A stretch of 64,000 nt of DNA, taken from Bacteroidetes bacterium HGW-Bacteroidetes-5 (GTDB taxonomy: Bacteria > Bacteroidota > Bacteroidia > Bacteroidales > UBA932). Below, piece after piece: positions 28,101-35,698 of this stretch. The position numbers and the translations under genes are program-made. The stretch is taken from the NCBI GenBank assembly GCA_002842515.1, contig PHDC01000001.1:1302001-1366000 (forward strand), read 5' to 3'. The notes below the pieces were generated by a model that made no database searches, was not told where the DNA came from, and saw only the letters and a list, made by a program, of their open reading frames with translations. Each line of letters opens with the position of its first letter. Position 1 is the stretch's first letter.

Positions 28101-30902
28101 CAGAATAAAATTGGTAGAGATTTAAGAGTATATTCTTTAAATGGGAAGATACTTAAAAATAATGTAGTACATATACTTTCATTAGTAGTGAAATATCAGC
28201 AAGAAAAGGATTTGATTAATACTAAAACAGGTTTTTATAGCAATACCTTTGGTTCTGGATGGGAGAAATGGGACTTGATGGAGGCGTGTTGTAATAATGC
28301 AATATTAGTAAGAGAGAAGATAATGCAGCTTACTGGTGATATCTCTAAGGGTTTAGTTACTTGTGAATGTCTTGCTTTTAATTTGTCGAATGGTCTGAGC
28401 ACATTTAAATCTTTAAATGATAATAAATTAATTGAATTTATTGAAACTTTCAAAGCGTTAAGGGAAGTAAATGAATCAATCTCATCAAAATATGGATTAA
28501 CGTTTGTTAATGACAATTGGATAGAAGATAATTTAGCTCTTACTGAAAGGTTATATGAAAATATTGATTTGCTGAAGGACTGGTGTAACTGGAACAACTT
28601 GAAGAATAAGGCATCTGAAATAGGGCTGAATCAATTTGTTTATTATATATCTTTAAATGACATCAGTAAATTATCAGGAGCATTAGACAAAGCACTTTTT
28701 AAGGCAATAATTAATTATTCTATTGAAACACATTCTATTTTGGCAAGTTTTAACGGAAAGTTGTTTGAGGAAAAAATAAGAAAATTCAAAGAGTTAACCA
28801 GTAGTTTTGAGAAAATTACAAGAGAGGAGTTATTTACGAAACTAGCATCTGATATTCCATCATTTGTGAGAGAGGCATCACTAAGCTCAGAGGTAGGTAT
28901 ACTTCAAAGAAACATAAGGAACAATGGTCGAGGGATGTCAATTCGCAAACTGTTTGACACAATACCCACTTTGTTACTAAGAATTAATCCTTGTATGTTA
29001 ATGAGTCCAATGTCAGTGGCTCAATATATCGATGCTGATAATTTGCAATTTGATTTAGTTATATTTGATGAAGCATCTCAAATGCCAACCTGTGAAGCAG
29101 TAGGAGCAATTGCTCGTGGTAAAAGCTTAATCGTTGTTGGAGATCCTAAACAGATGCCACCTACAAATTTCTTCTCAACAAACACTATTGATGAAGAAAA
29201 TCTTGATAAGGAAGACCTTGAAAGTATCTTGGATGATTGTTTAGCTCTTTCAATGCCATCAAAGCATTTACTATGGCATTACCGTAGCAAACATGAGAGT
29301 CTAATTGCTTTTAGTAATTCTCAATATTATGACAATAATCTACTAACATTTCCTTCTCCGGATGACATTAAGAGTAAAGTTACTTATCATCATATTGAAG
29401 GTTATTATGACAAAGGAAAGAGTAGACAAAATAAAGCAGAGGCTGATGCAATAGTCAGTGAGATACTTATTCGGTTAGCTAATCCTGAATTGTCAAAACT
29501 GAGTATAGGAGTTGTGACTTTCAGTTCCGTTCAGCAAACACTAATTGAAGATTTACTTAATGAGGCATTCATCAGAAATCCTAAACTTGAAGCTATTGCA
29601 TTAGAGTCTGCAGAACCATTGTTTATTAAAAATCTTGAGAATGTTCAAGGTGATGAGAGAGATGTGATTCTCTTTTCTGTAGGATATGGCCCTGATAAAG
29701 AAGGCCGCGTAAGTCTGAATTTTGGTCCACTAAACAGAGAGGGTGGTTGGAGAAGATTGAATGTTGCTGTTTCTCGAGCAAGATATGAAATGAAAGTATT
29801 TTCTACACTTAGTTCCGACCAGATTGATTTGGCAAGAACTACTGCAGAAGGAGTTGCCGGACTTAAAGCGTTTCTTGAATATGCCGAAAAGGGGAAGAAT
29901 GTTGTTGCAGTTTCGTCTCAAAATATTAAATCAAAGAGTAAATCACTTCTTGATGTTATTGCAAACAGAATTAAAGAATTTGGATATCAGGTTAATACAA
30001 ATATCGGTTGTTCCGGATACAGAGTAGATATCGGTGTTGTTAATCCTGAAAATAAATCGGAATATATTCTCGGAATTCTTTGTGACGGGGCAAACTACAA
30101 AGCTGCGAAAACGGTCAGGGACAGAGAAGTTATTCAGATAGATGTACTTAAACTTCTCGGATGGAGAATTCATCGTGTCTGGACAATGGATTGGCTGGAA
30201 AATGAGGCAAAGGTAATAGATGATATAGTTGAAGCTATAGAAAATGCGCCTGAAAGTCAAGAAAAAGATATAGTTAAAACAGTTGAACCATCTATCGAGT
30301 CCTGTCAAGTAATAGCTAATGAGTATATCTCTAATGACCGATTTGAGGGGGTTAAATCTTATCTCGCAAATTATAATGTTACCCCCCTAGAATATTCTGG
30401 TGTTTTAGCAGAGGAATTTACTCTTCCTAATTGGGAGGGACTTATAATGAAGCAAATTTTGGAAGTTCTGGAATGTGAAGCTCCTATAAGCAGAGATCAG
30501 CTTTGCAAAAGAGTGTTGTCAATGTGGGGGATCTCCAGGATTGGAAGCCGGATTGACATTCATTTTCGTAGGATTTTTTCAAGAATGAATCTTAAATCAA
30601 CGGGTGACGGTATTATACGCTATTTTTGGAGAGAAGACCAGAATCCGGAAAATTATCTCAATTATAGGCCTTTTATGACTAATGCGGCAGATATCTCTCC
30701 TGAAGAAATTAGCGTTGCTGTGAAGGAGGTATTAGAGGCCCAGATTAGCCTTTCTCTTGATGATTTGATAAGGGAGACTGCAAAATTGTTTGGATTTACA
30801 AGACTAGGTAATATTGTAGAACCGGCTATGCGCAGGGGCATTGAGAAGGCGATTCAGAGAGGATTTGCTAAAGAAGAGGGTGGAAGAGCAATAGTTAATT
30901 AG
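25143..30902 (+). CDS. DUF4011-helicase-nuclease-DUF3320 protein (Hhe-like)
   Basis: The 1919-aa protein contains, in order: an N-terminal part with a transglutaminase-like core ('IGTCIDMALLYASCLEA', 'IRGHAFAGAWM', about 215-260); DUF4011 (from about 375, 'RKLLDLSLRNNLLN'); an SF1 helicase with Walker A 'GPPGTGKSQT' (about 677), DEAS box 'VIFDEASQMP' (about 1307) and 'LNVAVSRARYEM'; an MTES_1575/Vsr-like endonuclease (about 1597-1690, 'GYRVDIGVV', 'ILCDGANYKAAKTVRDRE'); and two DUF3320-like modules at the C-terminus. Single proteins of this layout have been reported as anti-phage. It is the only large plus-strand gene in the accessory region besides the IS. Confidence 0.88.
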   Translation: MINLDVIYSPAVNFAMQQNHVPVIRKILLVNDEDEIIEDIKIKVSISPEISDEFEKYLDLIPPKSTIEIKDFNLDISPNFLSELTEKICGDIQISIYNGEILILTQKYPLDILPFNQWAGVSVLPEMISAFVTPNYPSISAIIHRASHFLEKWTGNPSLNEYQSRNPDRVKKQMAAIYEAIAELNIVYCTPPASYESTGQRIRMCDTILPAKIGTCIDMALLYASCLEAVGINPLIVIIRGHAFAGAWMINDTFSDSVNDDISLLTKRIAKGINEIVVVEATCMNAGNNVDFDLAVSAAEDHLNDSSRFVLFVDIKRCRFASLRPLPLRIADNDGIKIIESPSAVRDNNSPESISVDSRVINNNRIEVTKQRLWERKLLDLSLRNNLLNIRLTKSTLQLISININLLEDALADGHEFAVLPKPVDWDNDMMDAGIYQAINQTDPILDLVKQELTQKRLRSYLSENELSQSLTGLYRGSRSSMEENGANTLFLALGLLKWYETPSSERPRYAPILLLPVEIVRKSAAKGYVIRSREEEVMMNITLLEMLRQDFRMNIGGLEILPKDDSGVDVKLVFNTIRKGIMDQRRWNVEEQAILGIFSFSKFIMWNDIHNNADKLCKNKIVKSLISGIIEWEPGEEVDFNLDKDFKPADIALPISADSFQMEAVCNARTGNSFILHGPPGTGKSQTITNIIADALYSGKKVLFVAEKMAALSVVQKRLSEIGIAPFCLELHSNKSKKSAVLEQLKATTEVLKKSSPENYSFESERLHKIREELRDYVEILHEKLPSGISLYDALYYYYNVSDISSEFEFPSSVVPEISSSKLSEWKDIVEQMQILSDLYGSVSKHPLKEITLSSFSQTVKLELFDILGKQIELSHQLESRTNEVIRLLGDEYKCNALNSYVLLAEMAEVLFNIKHFASSLLKLQNFENEISQLREVISHGFERDRIKSELTANFSKSVLDIDADRILVNWNIAQNKWFLTRFFSQNKIGRDLRVYSLNGKILKNNVVHILSLVVKYQQEKDLINTKTGFYSNTFGSGWEKWDLMEACCNNAILVREKIMQLTGDISKGLVTCECLAFNLSNGLSTFKSLNDNKLIEFIETFKALREVNESISSKYGLTFVNDNWIEDNLALTERLYENIDLLKDWCNWNNLKNKASEIGLNQFVYYISLNDISKLSGALDKALFKAIINYSIETHSILASFNGKLFEEKIRKFKELTSSFEKITREELFTKLASDIPSFVREASLSSEVGILQRNIRNNGRGMSIRKLFDTIPTLLLRINPCMLMSPMSVAQYIDADNLQFDLVIFDEASQMPTCEAVGAIARGKSLIVVGDPKQMPPTNFFSTNTIDEENLDKEDLESILDDCLALSMPSKHLLWHYRSKHESLIAFSNSQYYDNNLLTFPSPDDIKSKVTYHHIEGYYDKGKSRQNKAEADAIVSEILIRLANPELSKLSIGVVTFSSVQQTLIEDLLNEAFIRNPKLEAIALESAEPLFIKNLENVQGDERDVILFSVGYGPDKEGRVSLNFGPLNREGGWRRLNVAVSRARYEMKVFSTLSSDQIDLARTTAEGVAGLKAFLEYAEKGKNVVAVSSQNIKSKSKSLLDVIANRIKEFGYQVNTNIGCSGYRVDIGVVNPENKSEYILGILCDGANYKAAKTVRDREVIQIDVLKLLGWRIHRVWTMDWLENEAKVIDDIVEAIENAPESQEKDIVKTVEPSIESCQVIANEYISNDRFEGVKSYLANYNVTPLEYSGVLAEEFTLPNWEGLIMKQILEVLECEAPISRDQLCKRVLSMWGISRIGSRIDIHFRRIFSRMNLKSTGDGIIRYFWREDQNPENYLNYRPFMTNAADISPEEISVAVKEVLEAQISLSLDDLIRETAKLFGFTRLGNIVEPAMRRGIEKAIQRGFAKEEGGRAIVN

Positions 30903-30934
30903 CATATAATCAATAATATACCACAATTGGTTTT

Positions 30935-30956
30935 TGATTAGAGCTAAATCTAATCA
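30935..30956. terminator. Hairpin between convergent genes
   Basis: TGATTAGA (30935-30942), loop GCTAAA, TCTAATCA (30949-30956) is a perfect 8-bp stem in the short space between the convergent helicase and ion-channel genes. A bidirectional terminator is likely, although the T-runs are weak. Confidence 0.45.
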
Positions 30957-30986
30957 CAGATGATGTGTTTGTTGCATATAGCTGCT

Positions 30987-31778
30987 TTACTCAACCTCTT
31001 TTCCACAATGTGGACACTTTTTGCACTTTTTATCTTTACGACCAATTTTATCAATAAATCCGGCACTTACTAATCCTGTTGGTAGCGCTACTAAACCTAT
31101 CCCAAGTACAGCTATTATCCCACTTATGAACTTCCCTAGTCCGGTTATTGGATAAACGTCTCCGTAACCAACAGTTGTCAATGTTGCAATAGCCCACCAT
31201 AAACAAGAAAGTATGTCCGGAAATTTATCAGGTTGTGCGCTCCCTTCAACATAATACATCAGAAATGATGCTACAAAAAGTATTAATAATGCAACAAACC
31301 CTGTTAAAGCCAAATCAGATTTCTTCTCTTTAATCACTGATATGATAAGATTCAATGAATTATTATAGCGATTAATCTTAAATACTCTGAAAAATCTCAT
31401 TAGCCTAAGTATTCTCAGAAATCGCAAATCAATTTTAATTAATAAAGGCAGATAGAAAGGTATTATCGCTAATAAGTCAATAAGGCCATAAGTGGAGAAA
31501 ATGAATTTTGATGCTGATTTAAATTTACTTGAAGAAGGATGTGTGAGACTAGAAATATAAATTCTTATCAAATATTCAATTGAAAACACAATAACAGAAA
31601 CAAACTCAAATTTGCGCAAAAAGCCTCCAATTGATTCGCTAATTTTTGGAATAGTTTCAAGTGTCAAGGCAATTACATTTAAAACGATTAAAGCCATAAT
31701 AGCATAATCAAAAATCAAATTAAACCTCGAGCCATTTGGCCCTTTTTCTACTAAGCGATGAATATTGTTTTTATTCAT
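30987..31778 (-). CDS. Voltage-gated-type potassium channel (ion_trans family)
   Basis: The 263-aa protein has six predicted helices. S4 carries the charged series 'RFLRILRLMRFFRVFK'. The pore helix and selectivity filter are 'WWAIATLTTVGYGDVYP', giving TVGYGD, diagnostic of potassium channels. The short C-terminal tail has a two-CxxC zinc-ribbon-like end ('CKKCPHCGKEVE'). It is an inner-membrane protein. Whether it is a cassette is unclear, as no clean attC-like site flanks it. Confidence 0.92.
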   Translation of the reverse strand: MNKNNIHRLVEKGPNGSRFNLIFDYAIMALIVLNVIALTLETIPKISESIGGFLRKFEFVSVIVFSIEYLIRIYISSLTHPSSSKFKSASKFIFSTYGLIDLLAIIPFYLPLLIKIDLRFLRILRLMRFFRVFKINRYNNSLNLIISVIKEKKSDLALTGFVALLILFVASFLMYYVEGSAQPDKFPDILSCLWWAIATLTTVGYGDVYPITGLGKFISGIIAVLGIGLVALPTGLVSAGFIDKIGRKDKKCKKCPHCGKEVE

Positions 31779-31820
31779 TTGAATTCTGTTTTTATGATAA
31801 TATTATTCTGAAACTGCAAT

Positions 31821-31865
31821 GTAAATATATGCGTGTGCTGTTGCTGAGCAATGGCATATATTTAC
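31821..31865. repeat. Perfect 12-bp inverted repeat with nested hairpin
   Basis: GTAAATATATGC (31821-31832) pairs with GCATATATTTAC (31854-31865); the loop holds TTGCTGAGCAA, itself able to fold. It overlaps the stop codon of the 144-aa gene. It lacks the RYYYAAC boxes of the other sites and could be a terminator or a variant recombination site. Confidence 0.6.
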
Positions 31866-32296
31866 TCTTTTATGCTGTACTGCTTCGGCGACAACATATT
31901 TAATAGCTTTTTATAAGCGTTAATAGCATTAGTACAATATTTCTGGTTTTTATCAATGCAAAATAGAATGTGATTATAACGTGCAATTAATACTGGATTT
32001 TTAACTAATTGTGCTCGTTCTTTAAGATAAGTTATCTGTTCCTCTGAATATAGGTCAGGGGTAGGGAACCCAATTTCTTTTCCATTTTCATCAACAGAGT
32101 AAAAATCAGAAATAAGCTGTCCTTTTCGTAATGCGAATCGTAAACTTATATGTTCTGCATTTAATAAATTATTCCATTCAAAATCGAACATTTCATTCAT
32201 AGGTTTTAGTTGCTTCATTAATTCCCATCTGTCAAATATGGTAATCGACTCTAACTGACTATAATATTCTTGGAATTGGTCTGGAATATTTTTCAT
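31862..32296 (-). CDS. Hypothetical protein (144 aa) in cassette
   Basis: I do not recognise the family. The protein is soluble, charged and has no signal peptide. It contains 'YYSQLESITIFDRWELMKQL' and 'QLVKNPVLIARYNHILF'. The gene lies between an attC-like site upstream (32332-32387) and the strong palindrome at its stop codon, fitting a one-gene cassette. Confidence 0.6.
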   Translation of the reverse strand: MKNIPDQFQEYYSQLESITIFDRWELMKQLKPMNEMFDFEWNNLLNAEHISLRFALRKGQLISDFYSVDENGKEIGFPTPDLYSEEQITYLKERAQLVKNPVLIARYNHILFCIDKNQKYCTNAINAYKKLLNMLSPKQYSIKE

Positions 32297-32331
32297 TCTT
32301 TATTTGGTGTGATGTGCTTTTTTAAACTTGT

Positions 32332-32387
32332 TGCTAACGTTTTCGCGGTAAAATCCCGTTTTAATTGGATTTAACGTGTGTTAAGAA
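32332..32387 (-). repeat. attC-like site downstream of RhuM-PLD gene
   Basis: TGCTAAC (32332-32338) faces GTTAAGAA (32380-32387); arms GCGGTAAAATCC and GGATTTAACG pair imperfectly around CCGTTTTAATT. The layout is the same as at 23397 and 12029. Confidence 0.75.
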
Positions 32388-32393
32388 ACGTTG

Positions 32394-33245
32394 TTATTTA
32401 GACACATTATCTTCAAGTTTCTTTAATATTTCGGTTACTTCAAAATCTAACACTGAAAAAGCAAACCATCTCTTTCCTAAATCTTTCAAAGATGCTCCTA
32501 TATGATAAATAATTTTTTTGTCAAGGATCAGAAAACGGTCATGAGATTTATTAAACTGCTTTATGCTTATATCGGGATATTGAAAACGATATTTTCTCAG
32601 GTCAAGGTTCATTTCTGCAGTCAAATTTGAGGTATAGACGATTACTTCCACCCCAGATTGTCTCTTCGATAACATAAGAAGTACACTTTCATCAATATAA
32701 TTATCAATTAGAATGATAGATTCTTGAGCTTTTCTGATTAGATCAATTACAAAAATATAAGCATCAAATACTTGCCCTTCAAAGAAAATTCCTTCTTTTG
32801 GTGGCAAGTTTGTTTTAATCTGAAAATCGAATTCTTCTACTTTTGTTTTTAAATAATTTACATCTTTTTCAATCCTGTCAAAGCGATGACTTAAAGCATA
32901 ACCTTTAAGTAAATAATCTTTAAGAACATTATTTGCCCATATCCTAAATTGAATGCCTCTTGATGATTTTACACGATAGCCAACCGAAATAATGACATCT
33001 AAATTATAATACTCTACTTGATATGTCTTCCCATCAGTTGCAGTTGTCGCAAATTTTGCGACAACTGGAATTTCTTTCAATTCCTCAGTCAAGACATTGG
33101 CGATATGTTTTCCAATTGTTTTAATATCTCTTTCAAATAATGTCGAAATCTGTTGTCTATTTAACCAAACAGAACCTTCATCAATCTTAACTTCAAGTCT
33201 TGTTGTTCCTTCATCAGCCTGATAGATTATGATTTCATCTCTCAT
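32394..33245 (-). CDS. RhuM-like domain fused to PLD-like domain
   Basis: Residues 1-115 form a RhuM-like N-terminal domain ('VWLNRQQISTLF', 'YYNLDVIISVGYRVKS', 'RIWANNVLKDYLLKGY'). After a linker the C-terminal part (about 150-283) resembles a phospholipase-D-type fold: 'ILIDNYIDESVLLML', 'VIVYTSNLT' and an HKD-like 'HDRFLILD' with Arg replacing Lys, then 'IYHIGASLKDLGKRWFA'. It could be a nucleic-acid-binding or nuclease-like protein; the altered HKD leaves activity open. It is the sole gene of its cassette. Confidence 0.82.
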   Translation of the reverse strand: MRDEIIIYQADEGTTRLEVKIDEGSVWLNRQQISTLFERDIKTIGKHIANVLTEELKEIPVVAKFATTATDGKTYQVEYYNLDVIISVGYRVKSSRGIQFRIWANNVLKDYLLKGYALSHRFDRIEKDVNYLKTKVEEFDFQIKTNLPPKEGIFFEGQVFDAYIFVIDLIRKAQESIILIDNYIDESVLLMLSKRQSGVEVIVYTSNLTAEMNLDLRKYRFQYPDISIKQFNKSHDRFLILDKKIIYHIGASLKDLGKRWFAFSVLDFEVTEILKKLEDNVSK

Positions 33246-33300
33246 TGGTAATTATTAATGTTTTTAGAAAATTTATAATGAGTTTTTTATCTGCAATGTT

Positions 33301-33432
33301 TGCTAACGTTTCACGGTAAGCCCCGTAAGGTTTTTCTTGCACTTACTTTTCATTCCGCAAATTGTTTCTTTCTTATTCATAATTCAGAAGTTAACTACTC
33401 CTACCTTATAGGGCTTACCGTGTGTTAGGCGG
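33301..33432 (-). repeat. attC-like site, 132 bp, containing the end of the 309-aa gene
   Basis: TGCTAAC (33301-33307) faces GTTAGGCGG (33424-33432). Arms CACGGTAAGCCCCGTAAGG (33312-33330) and CCTTATAGGGCTTACCGTG (33403-33421) pair with only two mismatches. The stop codon of the 309-aa gene lies in the arm, as often seen in integron cassettes. Confidence 0.85.
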
Positions 33433-34344
33433 CGTTATTTCTTTTGATACAATCAACATTAATTTTAAAGTATCTCTATAAGATTCTAGAAGTCTTTTCC
33501 AAGCTTTTTCATAATCAATAATTGGATAATCTATTCCGAAATAGTTCATTGAATCAATTACACCTTTTGCATTATCAGTATGTATCGGATAAGCTTGTCT
33601 AACTTTTCTAATCTTTCGAAGATTCATTATTATTTTATTTCTTTTATCTTGTTTAATGTTAAATTGATTATAAAATGATTCAAGCAAATCTATAGACTGC
33701 TTTGTTGTATGAGAAATTTGAGTTATTTCTCTAAGAAATTCAACATTATAATCCCCGATCAAATTTCCTATTGATGATATTCTATGAGTAAATTCTTCCG
33801 TTTTATTTACTGGTCTGAAAAAATCCAAAATATATCGTTCCTGAGCTAAATTTATGAACCTGATTTTAAATTTTAAACTCATTATAGCATTTATATTGTC
33901 GCGTAATGTTATTATTTCATCAGCCAAGTAATTTGTCTCAATATTCTTGTAAACATCTGTTACAGTCTTATCAAGTGTAAAAGTATATTCTTCTATTGCT
34001 TCAATTTTACTTATTTCAAAAGGATATTCTTTTGTGTTTTCTGTCGTTAAAATAATTTCGTCAAAATTTCTAAGTGTACCATCAATGTGTTTATCTTTTA
34101 TCAATTGGATAGCGAAAGGAAATACTAGTTTAATGATTTCTTCATCACTTAAAGGGGTTACCCATAATTTGTATCCCCATGAAATTAACAAAACCTCGGA
34201 AATACCAATATTAATCTCATTTTTGCTAATCTCATCCTTTAGAAATCCATCCGTTTCTCTATTTATTGTGTAAGGAAATATTATTTCATATCCCCTAATC
34301 CTAGGAATAATTAAATAAGGTTTTTCAAATTTGATAGTACTCAT
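33415..34344 (-). CDS. Hypothetical protein (309 aa) ending inside attC-like site
   Basis: I do not recognise the family. The protein is soluble, mixed alpha/beta in the first half ('YLIIPRIRGYEIIFPYTI', 'ISWGYKLWVTPLSDEEI') and helical in the second ('KIIMNLRKIRKVRQAYPIHTD'). No catalytic motif stands out. Its last residues 'ITPPNTR' are encoded by the recombination site. The upstream core GTTAGGCG and the downstream box CGCCTAAC are perfectly complementary over 8 bases, identifying it as one cassette. Confidence 0.7.
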   Translation of the reverse strand: MSTIKFEKPYLIIPRIRGYEIIFPYTINRETDGFLKDEISKNEINIGISEVLLISWGYKLWVTPLSDEEIIKLVFPFAIQLIKDKHIDGTLRNFDEIILTTENTKEYPFEISKIEAIEEYTFTLDKTVTDVYKNIETNYLADEIITLRDNINAIMSLKFKIRFINLAQERYILDFFRPVNKTEEFTHRISSIGNLIGDYNVEFLREITQISHTTKQSIDLLESFYNQFNIKQDKRNKIIMNLRKIRKVRQAYPIHTDNAKGVIDSMNYFGIDYPIIDYEKAWKRLLESYRDTLKLMLIVSKEITPPNTR

Positions 34345-34364
34345 GTGTTTTGCTGTTTAATGAC

Positions 34365-34500
34365 GCCTAACGGTTTGCTGCTAAAAAGCGTAGGGGAGTT
34401 CGAAGCAGCAATCTTGTCCCACGTTAAAAATATACCAAATATCCTAAAAAAACTTATCTAACTCTCTGCCCCAATGATTTTTAGCAGCTGTTGTAGTGCG
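34365..34500 (-). repeat. attC-like site downstream of VanZ-like gene
   Basis: GCCTAAC (34365-34371) faces GTTGTAGTGCG (34490-34500). Arms GCTGCTAAAAA (34377-34387) and TTTTTAGCAGC (34478-34488) are perfectly complementary over 11 bp. The loop is about 90 bp. Confidence 0.8.
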
Positions 34501-34503
34501 TTT

Positions 34504-34935
34504 TTATTTCTCGTCGCTTTTATTCTCTCTTTTTCTTTTCTGTCTGTGATTTAAATATTCATAGGTCAGAATAGCTAAAAGAGAACCTAATACACTTCCT
34601 GCAATATCATTAATATCATACTGTCTACTCGCTCCAATAGATTCTAATTCGTCGAGTATTAGTGCGAGCATCGTGAATAACGACCCTAAATAGACAATCA
34701 ATCGTCCTAATCTTGGTTTCCTTATTAGAACTGGATTCACAGCACATAAACTAATCAAAAAAGCTGCAATAAAATTAGGGAAACTACCTGTCAGAATTTG
34801 AGCTAAATAATTCTCATTGAATGTCGGTCTAAAAACAGTCTTGTTGATATAGATTAATAAAACTAACAATAGGAAAAGAGTCAAGTTTATTCCTATAATC
34901 TTGAATACGATTTTCTTTTCAATTCTTGGTTTCAT
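34504..34935 (-). CDS. VanZ-like membrane protein
   Basis: The 143-aa protein has four hydrophobic helices and ends in 'YDINDIAGSVLGSLLAILTYEY', the conserved last helix of VanZ-like proteins, with a basic C-terminal tail. VanZ relatives confer low-level teicoplanin resistance in enterococci, but most homologues are uncharacterised. It is the first cassette next to the right attI-like sequence. Confidence 0.8.
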   Translation of the reverse strand: MKPRIEKKIVFKIIGINLTLFLLLVLLIYINKTVFRPTFNENYLAQILTGSFPNFIAAFLISLCAVNPVLIRKPRLGRLIVYLGSLFTMLALILDELESIGASRQYDINDIAGSVLGSLLAILTYEYLNHRQKRKRENKSDEK

Positions 34936-35039
34936 AAGTGATTTAATTTACTTGTTAATCAGAGTCTTTATGTATTCAATGCTCTTTATTCTGTTTCTGC
35001 AAATCGTATTTGCCAATCATTATCGTTCTGTCATAAAAT

Positions 35040-35080
35040 GCACTACAACTTGTTTATGGGTTGAACAAAGTGTGTTTAAG
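35040..35080 (-). other. attI-like sequence, right platform
   Basis: The 28-bp block at 35053-35080 (TTTATGGGTTG, AACAAAG, TGTGTTTAAG) repeats the left-platform block with two mismatches. It is separated by 3 bp from the cassette core GCACTACAAC (35040-35049), which is the exact complement of GTTGTAGTGC closing the VanZ cassette. The integrase fragment begins 63 bp further on. Confidence 0.55.
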
Positions 35081-35142
35081 GCCACTAATTTATGGGGCTT
35101 GAAACACCTTTGTGGTGGTTTATATTTTTCGTAAAAAAGTTG

Positions 35143-35526
35143 TTATAAATCAAAGTCATCGGCAGGGTTTTTAATGTTTTGAAGACCGGTCATACTGACG
35201 TGGGTATAGATTTCTGTTGTTTTACTGCTTTTGTGACCAAGCAACTCTTGAATGTATCTCAAACTTACCCCCGCCTCTAAAAGATGTGTTGCGTAGCTGT
35301 GCCGCAGGCAATGCAGCGTAAAGTTATGATTTTTATATATTTTGCCCAAATATTTATGAAATATTTTTTCAAGACTTGTTTCGCTATAACTATTACCTTT
35401 AAACTGCCCCTCTATCAAATAAGTAGAAGGTCTATACAATTTATAATACTTGATAATCATTTTTATAAGCTTCTCACTAACTGGCAGTACACGGTCCTTT
35501 TGTCCTTTTCCATACAGCCCCCAGGA
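35143..35526 (-). pseudogene. Tyrosine recombinase 3' fragment, right copy
   Basis: The frame is open from 35526 and recognisable from about 35514: 'YGKGQKDRVLPVSEKLI', then 'HCLRHSYATHLLEAG', 'LLGHKSSKTTEIYTHVS'. It therefore keeps the Lys, His-x-x-Arg, His and Tyr parts of the active site, but the core-binding domain and first catalytic Arg are gone. The upstream sequence is unrelated and contains an inverted repeat (CCAGGAT at 35521, ATCCTGG near 35547). It belongs to the XerC/D-like group and shows no IntI-type extra patch in the visible part. Confidence 0.85.
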
Positions 35527-35662
35527 TTACCTCCCTGCGGTCGGTGATCCTGGAATGGTCGGCAAAACAGCCCAAGTCCCACCAAACTCCAAGCTGCTTC
35601 GCAGCCTGTCTTTTTATGTTCGCTGCCTTTCAAAAGCAAGCTTTTGACGGCTGCAAACATAA

Positions 35663-35690
35663 AAACGCCCTGCTTGTAGGCAGGGCGTTT
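35663..35690 (-). terminator. Rho-independent terminator after tRNA gene
   Basis: AAACGCCCTGC (35663-35673) and GCAGGGCGTTT (35680-35690) form a perfect 11-bp stem with a 6-base loop. Read on the minus strand it is followed by TT and lies 9 bp past the tRNA 3' end. Confidence 0.85.
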
Positions 35691-35698
35691 GGTACTTG

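Noticed and set aside
9491..35080. CRISPR array as an explanation for the repeated palindromes
   Set aside because: The repeats are irregularly spaced by whole genes, differ in box sequence and have no uniform spacers; no cas genes are present.
12944..35526. Prophage interpretation of the accessory region
   Set aside because: No capsid, portal, terminase or tail genes were found; the KilA-N and amidase genes alone are not enough.
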